Of a DNA stretch of 64,000 bases, positions 22,001-46,774 are shown piece by piece. Each line of letters begins with the position of its first letter. The first letter of the stretch is position 1. Location: the NCBI GenBank assembly GCA_010909165.1, contig MU008179.1:124001-188000 (forward strand), written 5' to 3'. Source of the DNA: Anthoceros angustus. Lineage: Eukaryota; Streptophyta; Anthocerotopsida; Anthocerotales; Anthocerotaceae. Below the pieces are notes generated by a model. It worked only from the letters and a program-made list of their open reading frames with translations. It was not told the DNA's origin and ran no database searches. Made by a program: the position numbers and the translations under genes.

Positions 22001-23213
22001 GAGAAGATGATACCCGATAGCTTCAAAGAGCACATCAATGCGGCAAGAAATTGGAAGAGGGTGGAAGATTTGCAGAGAGTCAAGAGGAAGACAACGACGC
22101 AAAACTAGACATTTTCCATGTTCAAAAGCAAGCAAAGGTCCGCTTACTGTAATAACCGGTGATATTCGTGAAATGGCTGCCTACTTGGGGAAAAGAGAAT
22201 ACAGGCTGGGTGTCGATTTACCAAGGGGCAATTTATCGAGACATGGGATAAGGAGATGACATGTGAGGATTTGGAGAAGATAATGGATGGATTCATGACA
22301 ATCACCGAATGCAAGACTTTCCGTGATATTCATGCATGGACGAATGAAGGATGTCCGAAATGCCTGCGAAAATGGTGTGAAAAGGGGTTTATACAATGGT
22401 GCAGGAGAAAGACAACTTGGTTTTGGACGAGGGACTTTACGAGAATCATGAGTACATGATGGGGTATGGTGTTCACCCAACTATTGAAGATATGAGGAAG
22501 TGCGTGCATTGTCCAATAGTCAATGAGATTGGAGCAATGCTGCGTTTATTCGACATAAGCGGTCGTGAAGAAACTTTTGAATGTGTCCAACGATGGCCAT
22601 GTTGTGTCTCCTTACCAAAAGCCAATAGGGTTGATGGTCCTGCTATACGACCTTTTCACAGAAAGAGGGGAATGGGTTATAGATGGATGCTCGGGAAGCG
22701 GGAGTGGAATACTTGCGGCATTACTGGAAGGGCGGAACTGTATTGCTGTTGACCAAGAACAGAGGAGCACAATATTCATCGAACAGCGTATTACAGGCCA
22801 TGAAGTGTTTCCTACAGACGAGGAAGAGTTGACCACCAAACCACACAAACGTGGACATCCGGTTTTTTTTGCCAAAGAGATGGCAGCAGGGAGATCAGTT
22901 AAGCCCAGGGCCGCAACGCTACACTTGGTTCAAGGAACATGCGCACCCATCGACCTTCAAGACTTGAGTCAATCACGGGGCCCCAAGAAGAAGGAGAAGA
23001 TGGCAAAAAGGTCCGGAAAACCCTAAGAACCCGGGGAAAAGAAGTGCGAAGGGCGAAAGCGACCCTACTTGGGACAACCAACATCCAGAGCGTTTGGTTT
23101 TGGCGAATCCCAAGGTGGAGAAAGCGCCATATCTTCCTCTTGCTATTCACGATCCATAGCAAGAGAACGATGACATCGTCGTCCAGGACGGAAAGACAAC
23201 ATTCGCCAAACTA
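19027..23213 (+). pseudogene. Multi-exon gene with a beta-class DNA methyltransferase-like domain, interrupted and frameshifted
   Basis: Small exons with GT-AG borders join in phase at 19027-19072, 19153-19284 and 19335-19450 (a frame break lies in the last), then from 19542. The chain stops at about 19640 and resumes after a GC-rich insertion near 21450. It continues to about 23210, with frame changes but steady coding character. At 22120-22810 the pieces read: TVITGDIREM (strand before motif IV), DLPRG at the motif IV position (22215-22229), a variable segment, VSPYQKPIGLM (motif X), then GEWVIDGCSGSGSGILAALL (motif I, FxGxG type) and EGRNCIAVDQEQR. The order IV, variable, X, I is that of beta-class N4-C/N6-A amino-methyltransferases (N6_N4_Mtase fold). 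The 21450-22110 part and the basic tail are unfamiliar. Methylation of DNA or RNA is inferred from fold only. It may be a pseudogene, a mobile-element gene, or a real gene with sequence errors. Confidence 0.6.
19640..21440. mobile_element. GC-rich insertion within the methyltransferase-like gene
   Basis: Composition switches abruptly from the moderate-GC exons to GC-rich sequence at about 19630-19640, and back again at about 21430. Minus-strand frames (19633-20868) are Arg/Gly/Pro-rich and could be a gag-like remnant, but there is no zinc knuckle, protease or polymerase motif. Repeats of TCCGAGT occur near 21310-21345. Borders are approximate and I see no clear target duplication. Confidence 0.4.
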
Positions 23214-23214
23214 G

Positions 23215-23960
23215 CTAGAAACATACACCGTTGTCAAGTGTTGGAGACTGTTTAAATGTGAGTGCGCGCACAAGTTTGTGCACAAATAGCGTGGCCAGTC
23301 TGAAGGAAAAAGCCGATCGTGAATGTCTCTGGATGGTTTTCCCTCGTAATTCCGATGCACAATGTGACATATCGTGTATCGCAACAATAATTGAAATGTT
23401 TGCGGGTGACATGTCAGGGGAGAAATACCAAAAAGGCTGATTCCAGTGCGATTCCAGCGTGTGCGAAGGTCCAGAAATGTCCATAGCAAAAAGGGGTTTC
23501 GGGAGAAACCCTTTGGCTGACTGAGAGGCTAACCCCATTCTTGCGGTGTGATAAGCCTTAGCGCAGCCTTGACATGACGAGAAATCCTTGCCCATAGCTC
23601 CGTGAGTCTCGATGGCAAGGGGAAAGGGTAGGCCCCTGCGGAGAGAGTACTTGGACCTTAGCGTCACAAGATCCTCCGCCGCCCAACCTGGAGGGTTGAG
23701 GATAACATGTTCGCAGACACTGTCCCGGGTGGGATCAGTTACAACCACATCAGCAACCAAAACCTAATTCCCCTCGGTCAAAACTAGATCAGACCTAAGC
23801 GAAACCTCATTGAGCAGGGTGTAAGGGCCCTCCCTAAATGGAAGGAACCCGCCTTCCCTAGCAATAGAGAACATGACGTCCCGGACGGCGTCATGCGTAG
23901 CGATACGCTGCCCACTCGCGGGACATATCAATGTATCTAAAGTCTAGACTAATTGTATAT
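23215..23960 (-). pseudogene. C-terminal tail of a non-LTR-type retroelement protein
   Basis: The minus strand reads ATHDAVRDVMFSIAREGG, PYTLLNEVSLRSDLVLTEG, VLVADVVVTDPTRDSV, PGWAAEDLVTLRSKYS and LPFPLAIETHGAMGKDF. This is similar in layout to the end of reverse-transcriptase proteins common in plants and fungi. The pattern Asp-Leu-Val-Leu ... Val-Ala-Asp-Val is the kind seen in PD-(D/E)XK nucleases. There is one frame change near 23770. No polymerase domain is present in the window, so it is a 5'-truncated copy. The last third (23215-23500) no longer looks coding. Confidence 0.45.
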
Positions 23961-24797
23961 AACTATATTTATGGCTTTTATTGAAATTGAGAAATCAAAT
24001 GCTTATTGGATTACTATTGACTGTCTTCGATTTATTTTTGTTGTATAAGGTGATTTCTTAGTTGATTAAACTATTTTTTTCTTTACTCATCCTTATTGCG
24101 GACTATCCAATTGCTCTGTGTTAATACTCAATAATGGATATTACACTGATAAAAAAAATGACTTGAAGCTTTGTTATAAATGAATTTACTTGCAAAATTT
24201 TGAACCTTACTTACTAAAAGATTATTCTTGGATCTAAGTCCACAAGTGCTTCTCCTAACTTCATTTCTTTCCATAGATCCAGAACCTTTATAGTTTTCAT
24301 CTTCTTTCCTCCTCAAGTGCAAGCACAACATTTCATAAACAAATGAAAGATTAATGTTGTGGTGTTAACTGCAACATGCAAGTGTGCTAGGAGACTCTTA
24401 ATTAAAGATGGCATTGTGGAACATGTTCCACAAGTTGACAAGTAACGAGTTTCATTTTTGTTGCAACAAACTCAAGAGCATGTATTGAACCCGGACGAGC
24501 TGTAGGAATTTGTTGGAAACGGAGATCAGAACCAGCACTCTGATGGAATCTTGGTCGGCTTGCCGCTGAGAACGTAGATGACTTTCAATAAGAAAGTCCG
24601 CAAATATTAGGAATTTTTGGGACCAACGTGATTTTCAGGACGATTTAACCAATAGGGGAGCAAACAGGGCCCCAAAACTAGACCATCCGCACAGCTTGAC
24701 AAAACAAGTTGTACACTCACTTCGCGACCTCAAAAATGAATCAGCACCTCGAAAATTGCCTACGTAGATCTCCAGCTCACCAGATGCCAGCTGCTAA
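23961..24797. other. AT-rich gene-island border
   Basis: I see no gene. The stretch is AT-rich, in contrast to the flanks, and probably contains the 3' UTR and terminator of the BEACH gene, which reads leftward and stops at 24798. Confidence 0.5.
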
Positions 24798-39257
<14,460 letters not shown>

Positions 39258-39901
39258 ACTCCTGAGGGGCGATCCATCAACCCTGAACCGGATCCATCAT
39301 GTACATATTCCACATAGCATTCATCCACAAAGAAGCATCAAACCTGAATTCCACGGAGCTCAGATCCGCTCAATACATCAAGCGTCCGACCAGTGATCCA
39401 GACTTGTGGGAAATTCGTGCGCGTGGCAAAATCCTGGACTCCAACCACAACGCTGCCCGGATTTCCAAGAATGTGGGAAAGACTATCACGCCTCCTCGCC
39501 CAGCGATTTCCGAGCCCAGCCAAGCCACCTCACCGCGCCGCAGCGGCACCCGGAAGCACACCACGTCGCGTCGGCAAGCTAATTTAGTGAGGACTTCACT
39601 TTATCAGCTACACTACTACACGCCTGGTCACAGGCTAGTAAAGCCTCCACAATCCACCCCTCCAACGTTCCACATTTACTGCGTCTACCTGGGCCGGAAA
39701 CGTGCAGTACGTGGAAGACAAGAGCAGGGGATACAAGGTGAAATGTACGTAGACATTGATACGATCCAAAAAATTCGACCGAGCTCGCCCTAAGGATCTC
39801 TTAAAAGTCGAGTACCTAGCTGATTGACCAGGCAAATGGAAATCGGATAAATTGAGGGAGCGAATGCGCTCTTTCTCTCACTGTACCTACGTGTGCTCCA
39901 G
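39258..39901. promoter_or_regulatory. Intergenic region between the F-box/SNF2 and BEACH genes
   Basis: Both flanking genes read leftward, so about 640 bp must hold the 3' end of the F-box/SNF2 transcript and the promoter/5' UTR of the BEACH gene. No conserved motif is decisive, and frames here are short and unrelated to known proteins. Confidence 0.5.
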
Positions 39902-42900
39902 TTAAGCCTCGCAGGCAACTGTGCGTACGCAGTCCAGATGGGCCAGATAGTTGCTTTCCGCAAAATCGTGCATCGTCCGGTACCCTGGACGACTCGGGTC
40001 AAAATTGTCGACTTGTTCCGAATGGCGCGCTCTCTTGCTTTTCGACGAATCCTGCGGTCAGTGACTGATCGTTTCAGACAAACTTGGCATACCAAGAAGA
40101 ATGGAAGACGCCCAGGCTGAGACAGTACCTGAAGGCATCGCAACATCTGCTCTTCAATGGTGCCGGACATAGCTAAAGTTTCCACCAAGACAGGGCGGGT
40201 GGCACCCAGCCGGTGCGCTCTGCTTACTACTTGCTCCTCGACACTGAATTAACGCCATCAATAAAACATAAGCTGTTTGTTATAAAGGTTACTTGCTTCA
40301 AACAAGCAGCAAAGAAAATAAATAACTTGGGTCGCTCGTACCTGCGGTCCCATATTGGTTCCATGAGATACACGTGAGTCACAAAGCTTAAATCCAGTCC
40401 CAAGGCAGCACTCGAATCCATCACCAGAACCATGCACTCTGGATCTCCTTGAAAGGTATGCAGTGATTTCACCTGCACACGAAAATTCCCTGTGAGCAAC
40501 GGTTATGGCAAACTCGAAGCTGGTAGACCTCTAAAACACGGACGCAACAGGTGAATCCAGCCTGTTCTAAAAGACCCACCTTATTTACAGAGTGCATTGG
40601 GCTATACATTCCAACGTGCTCCAGCTTCGCGTGACTTAACTGAACAAACCACCTGCTATGTTAGAGGTTGGAACGAGCCTGAACAGTCACATGAACAAAT
40701 CCCACACGAAGACCAGACCAAAACCACCCCAAATGTAAGCAGATGAAGGTGCCATATTTATGGTCGTCAAACATTTCGATCCTGTCACATCAGGCAAGCT
40801 TGCACATGGCGCTCTTAAGCTTGCAGATGAGCCGTTTGCAAGTTTACGCTGGCTTTCTTTCTTCATGTGACAACGATAAGTCCTTGACAACCATAATAAA
40901 CATCACTTCTAACATATGCAAGTCTATCAATGAATAATGACACACAGAAGAGACATTCCACCTTCCATCTGCAAGTCTAGCAATGTGAAGTTCTTAGAAA
41001 CTCAGCACCTCAAGGCAACCAATCCAATCCACAGAATACACACGAGTAAGCAACCTGTTTCTCCACCACATTTATGTGCTCCAAGAATTGAGAAAAGACA
41101 ATGGCCTTCGGAGGCATTGTCTTGCTCGACCTTGTGCACCACGAATGCTTCATACCAAGTAGTATCTCATCCGAAATTTCCCTAACATCTGGTTCAAAAT
41201 TTTCTGTTGCCTGAGATTCATAAGCCACCTGCAAAGCCTTCAACTCATTAATTAGATAAGACACCTTGCTACTGGATGTGGATTGCCAGTCAGGATTCCA
41301 GTTGTCCTGTAAACATCCAACGAGGGCTGTCAGCCATTTTCGAGTACAAAGCAAGGCCCCTCCCCATTGCAGCCCCCACCATGCGAGAGTTCGTAGGTGT
41401 GGGAGGCTTTCAGATGATAATTAACGATCAGTGAGCCTCTACCTGAACATACGACGGCTGCAACTCAATCAAATCTTGTGGTACAGGCCATTTTGGATGC
41501 GGATTTTCTGGACGTGTTAAGTCTGCAGGGCTTTGCATCTTGTAGGGATTGCCACAGCCAGGCAAAGGGCACTTCTCAGAGTCCAACGCTGTGCAGGAGA
41601 GGCAGAGAAGGTGCCTGCATGGGGTCACAATTGGCAGCCTGCACCACTGCTTGCACCTGCAGGGCTCCACAAACGGCTGCAAAGTTTAGCAGTAGCAAGC
41701 CACACCACTTGCACAAGTACGGTGATATTTTGATGGAATATGATACAAGCAATAAACCCATCATTGCTGAATCGCAAATTGTCTCAAAGATGGACCCTAC
41801 AAGGAAAACAAACAGCATATACCTGTCACAATGGCTTCCGTCTAAGAGGGCACGCCGGATAGTGAGAAACGCTTCTGAAGCAGGATCCATACCCTGCTCC
41901 TCCAGCATGTCCATTGTTTCCTTGATATCCTCGCCAGCATTCCTAACCTTTATGTTGCCAGCAACACAACAGGATAGCCTTACATTCTTGATTGTGTTGC
42001 TTCTGAACTTCCATTGTCTTGGATTCAACAGCGACTCAACGTGAGACGGGTCATTCCAGTCTGCCATCAGAATATTCCTCTTGACAGTAACGACCAGTTC
42101 GTTGTAGCTGACTGCGTGCTTCTCTGTAAAACTTAGCAGCTTGATTTTTCTCACACATGGAGGAATTGTTTTGAGCTCAGCCTTCCTGGCACTTATCATA
42201 CACCGGTGCAAGAGATCCATCAGTCGTGAACGCCCCTCCTCCCGGCCATCTTGAAAAGGCCGCAAGATTGCACCCTCCCAAGATTTCTGTTGTTTGCCAT
42301 ACACATCTTCATGCAAAAACTTCAACATAGGCTGCAAATGAGCGACTTGACTGCTTGGAGTGTTTGGCATCGGTGTACCAGTTAGTATCCACCGTCGAGA
42401 TGCATGCATTGACATGGCCATCTGCAGTTTGTTTGTCAGGCTCAAACTGGCACCCAAAGTATGCCCCTCATCTAGCATGATGCGCAGCCAGTGGATGTGC
42501 ATGAGGGGACTGGTCTCTCTTACAGCCCACTCCATACTTAACCTCATGAAAGTGGTTATCACAATGTCATAGTCCCAGGCCAGATTGTGTGCAAGGGGGA
42601 CATTCTTCTGATCCACCCACACAAAAACTCGGAGCTGGCCAGCCTTCGTATGCTTCGCTATCTGATTCTTCCAATGATCCACCAGATTTTGAGGGACCAC
42701 AACAAGGGTTGCCCTTGATAGATATAGCCTCCTCACACCATCGACAGGTTCACTGTACGCTATCTTGAGTGCCTCAGAATCAAGAATGAGATTGTCCAAA
42801 CTTGCTGGGTACCGCCATCTTATCACTCCTCTTCCTCCCCTGCTTTCCACCAGCCCGAAAGCTCGAAACAGAGTAAAATAATGATGCCGATCATCCCCTG

Positions 42901-45319
42901 TAAATGATACAAGCCTTAGGCCCGGGGGAAGTTCAAGACCTGCAGTTGCCGCTTTGACTAGCTTTTCCACATTCTGACCTGCAAGCCACTCTAACGCCTT
43001 CTTTGTCTCAGAGTCCAACAGACAGGCATGCTCCTTAAGCACGCTTCTGAAGAACAAAACATTCTGCTCCTGCCCAGGGCTAACCCCAATACTCACAAAA
43101 CCAGGGAGGTTTCGGATGCACTCATCCAGGCCCCAGCTTTCTTCTGGGGATGAACACTCTTGTCGATCTGGATCCATGTTCATACTGCAAAACCAAGCCA
43201 GGCCTTCCTTGGGTGCTTCCATTCCCAAGGGGAGCTTCCGCCATTTCCTACAAGCATCACACTGCACCCATATCTCATCTGGCTCAGGATGAGTTTCACT
43301 AGAATTATGTGGTACTTGAGCTCGTGGTGCAGAGCTGTTAACCATAATAGCTGACTTACGGCCCCTGCCTCTCCTGCGCTGTGGGCTGTCTCCTGAAATA
43401 TCTGCTTCAAACAACCTCCTCCGAGGGCCTGGGGTTGTGGAAGTTCTTGACACCCTCGAACGTGTTTGCGAAGACCTTCCTCTGGACCTTCGGGCTCCAG
43501 ACTTTGACCTCTCCACCACATAATCAGAGTCTGAACCTTCTGTGTCTGAGGAAGCCCTGGACCTTTTACGGCCTCTAACAGATACGGGGGAGGATTCAAC
43601 AACACAAGGTTCTAATACAGCATCCTCAACTCCATTATTGAAACTGCGAGACTTCATCATCATACATCTCTTCATCAAGGAAACGCCCTGACTGGAGGCA
43701 TCTGCATTGATCTCATAGTATCCAACTTTTTCCTGAGATAAGCGTTCACACCAGCGGACCTGAACCCCATCAGGTGGTTCAGAGAGTGTTCCCTGAGTTT
43801 TAAGAATAAGGGACAAAGCAGTCACAGTCTTACCCAGACCAGGTTCATCGCAGAAGAGGCCCCCTCTAAAATCCTTCACTTCCTTGTGAGGAAAATCTGG
43901 TGAGAGCTCACCAGTGACACAATTCACGTGGTACGGAAGGCCATCTTCTGTTTGCAGTTCCCGGAACAAAGGATGTGAGAAGCTTTTGGGATGCAACTCC
44001 CTTTGCAGCATCCAGGACACAGCAGCCTGCTGATGTGGAAATAGTCTCAGCTTCATGCATGGCATAATGGATACAGCCAGCGACCTCGTATGCCTGCAGA
44101 CAGATGCGACTCTCACCAAATCCTTGGGCCCCAGTCGAGTCAAAATGGACACCAATAGCTCATCAGGAATATTCCATATACCAGATCCACCACCGGTGGC
44201 ACGATGCAGCTGTATGCATGAGACTTGTAAACCTGTGTCCTTGTTATAAGCAGGTAAACTCTGGAACATCGTAGGGAGGTCAAACCTAGTCTGCTTTTCC
44301 GCGTCCGACAGAGGCTTGTGGAGTTGGCAACCTAGAACGAGGCACTCCCCTACATCCCATATACTCGGCTCCCGTGACGACATAAAATCCGAAGATGCAG
44401 ATATCCTCTCGAGCATGGACCTGCGCTCCTTCCAGTCACAGCTGCATCCAAGCCTACCGTCAACCAAAAAAACGAGGAGAGAGAGAAATCCAGCAGCCTA
44501 CTTCCATCCGCAGCACTCGAGAAATCGTGAAAAAAAATAGCATACTCGACTAGCTCGTCAAGGATGCGAGAACCCCGACCGAGAGAGCTTGGAGCACCAA
44601 GATCGAACCTAACAGGAAGACGATTCTCGGTCAAGCAAAATTCACCTGAAATGACTAAAAGCAGCTGCGACTCCAACAGACGGCCTCCAGGAATTCCGCT
44701 CAGACCAGAAAGTGGCCGGCAAATAGAGATCCAGCATCACGACCGCCCGCGCCAATCCCCCGTGGCAAGAGACACCAAGAATCCGGCCCTGCAAGTCGGC
44801 CGCATTCCTGGCCACGAGAACCGCGAGCTGCTGCAAAATGCTGCTACAGGCAGCACTGCCAGCGGGGCCCTTCCTCTTCTGGCCGGCAACCGGGTCCTGG
44901 CTCTTGCGCTTGCGTCCTCGCGCAGCGCTCCTCCGGGGGCGATGGCCCTGCACAGAGGTGCACACGGGAGACTGCGCTTCATCCACGGTCACGGAGCTGT
45001 GCGAGGAGTCGAGTGGAGAGGAGCCGGAGTCGCTGCTGCCGCTGTTCCCGCCACTCCCTCCCGCCAGGGGGCGCAGCAAAACGGTGGAGTGCTCCACCGC
45101 GACGCAGGCGTCTGCGCCTCTGCCTTCCAGCCAGCAGGCGGCGCCGGGCTCTGCCCCGGCCATGTCCATCTTTCCCCGACCCCTAGCCGCCGCATTGTGG
45201 GACTCCGTGGACAGCTGCTGCTCCAATTCCCCATCCCCCTGGGCCCCCTGCGCAGGACACGGCTCCAGCACAAGGGTGATAAAGCCGCAGAGCTTGCGGT
45301 GCTGCTCCTGTGCCTGTTG

Positions 45320-45350
<31 letters not shown>

Positions 45351-45379
45351 GACCTCGAACACCGCCTGCGAGACGCCAT
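39902..45379 (-). CDS. F-box / CW zinc finger / SNF2-helicase / RING protein (At3g54460 type)
   Basis: Eight exons total 4,275 bp (1,424 residues): 45379-44646, 44441-41823, 41656-41443, 41306-41055, 40639-40580, 40472-40342, 40243-40129 and 40051-39902. Domain order: N-terminal region with [11 protein letters not shown] and [11 protein letters not shown]-box about 336-376 ([21 protein letters not shown]); SNF2 ATPase with DEPGLGKT about 443-450 and DEGH about 902-905; between them a CW zinc finger about 634-674 ([13 protein letters not shown] ... WFCSMN); a RING-type finger about 1115-1155 split by an intron ([21 protein letters not shown]); helicase C to about 1375 ([31 protein letters not shown]). 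This order matches the plant At3g54460 family (1,378 residues in Arabidopsis). CW domains bind methylated histone H3K4 and SNF2 motors remodel chromatin; ubiquitin ligation is inferred from the F-box and RING. I chose the ATG at 45379; an in-frame ATG also exists at 45466. Confidence 0.93.
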
Positions 45380-45702
45380 GCCTCGGACGCTGGATCCACA
45401 AGACGACTCAATCCGAGTCCCCGGCAGTGGCAGGCCCCGGCGGCCGTGTCCGGGGAGAAACAGCAACTCATGCGTTTTGGTCTAATCGAATCGCATCATC
45501 ACAGCTTAGCGTGCCAATCTCAGGCTCCCCGATGAGCAGGGTCTGTGTCCGGGTCCCCGCTGTCCTAAACTTTGCGCAACAACCGTTGGTTATCTTCGGT
45601 GTGCATATGTACTGTACTGTACCGCCGTGGCCGGCCATCCGGTCAAACTTCGGTGTTCCTATGCACATACGGTCCATCACAGTGCCAAAACCTATCCCGT
45701 TC
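45380..45702. promoter_or_regulatory. 5' flank of the F-box/SNF2 gene
   Basis: Upstream of the chosen ATG the minus strand stays open to 45466, so the 5' UTR probably covers this point. The rest of the stretch has no recognisable gene. It separates the gene from the PPR relic. Confidence 0.4.
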
Positions 45703-46330
45703 CTACAGGTTTCTTGTACATACACAGGACCTATACATATAGGCTTTGTTCGTCGTTGGCTTTCTAGTGGTATACATATGTATGGGGTTCGTTAGTGACC
45801 ACATCACCTTCGAGGCACCTTCAACCCTAAATCCTAAGAACTGAGAAGGTGAAGGGCTTCTGAACCCAAGATCTCTGCTACGGTACCCCGCTAAAAGAAG
45901 TGTGCATGTTGCCACAGTTCTTTGACCACGTCCGTCCAACACTGTTTGAGTGTCTTCAAAGCTGCCACACTTTGCAGAGATGTCCACAAACATGTTAGGC
46001 TCAATCCCACTGGCCAACACATCAGCATGCACCTTCTGCCCAGTTTTCAAGTCTGCGCCCCTTGAACAAGCCGGAAGGGTTGCTACAAGCACATGGCCAT
46101 CTGGCTCCAGGATGTGGTTGCTCAAGAAAGTGTTCGACTCGTAGCACCCGGGCCTTTTCACAATAAAAGCATGGGCACACGACCCTGAACAAGATCCCTT
46201 CGTCGTCCGAACTGCCCAACTTTGCAGCACAGAATAAAAGACAGACAGAGAAATCCCGCAGTTTGTCTGCACCAGATTGCCCACAGCCTCAACAGCATCG
46301 GTGAGCTGCCTTGCTGACATAGCTGGCTAC
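45703..46330 (-). pseudogene. PPR protein fragment
   Basis: The minus strand shows degenerate PLS-type PPR repeats: YESNTFLSNHI, DGHVLVATLPACSRGADLKTGQKVHADVLASGIEPNMFVD, AKCGSFEDTQTVLDG and RTVATCTLLLAGY. The frame changes once near 46140, and repeats have lost residues. No start, transit peptide or E/DYW tail is present. PPR proteins bind organelle RNA; this piece covers only two to three repeats and cannot be functional as it stands. Confidence 0.75.
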
Positions 46331-46774
46331 GGTTTCCGCCTAGCGGACCTTCCGTGTCCTACAGGCCTGCGAGGGTCGCGACCATCGTGCACGCTGCATG
46401 CCAGCATCTGCATATCAAGACTCCAGAGCAACTGCGCATCCACCCAACCTGGCTTCCAGGAGTTCTTCAGCCAGAGCTCCTGGCTCCGACCTGCCCAGCC
46501 AGTCATTGTCTTACACTAGCTGAGCTCGTTGCAGGGCCTTCCTCGTGCAACTGTTGTCCCACCGGTCTCTGTTTGCAGGTTCCAAATATGACAGCTGTCC
46601 CAGCAAAAGGCCGTGTCGCAATCTTCCATGTATTACAGAGAACGGGACTGGGTTCCCTTTCATGTTCGGAGACTTCACTGATCGAGTTGCAAGTCCTACA
46701 TGCCGCCGGCCTTGCCATTACGTTCATTGGACCCTACAACCTCCTTCGATCTTCCCACCACCCGTCCTCGTGCG

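Noticed and set aside
44564-45535. Plus-strand frame opposite the F-box/SNF2 first exon
   Set aside because: Antisense shadow; the minus strand carries the family-conserved KLCGF and LDLYLP segments.
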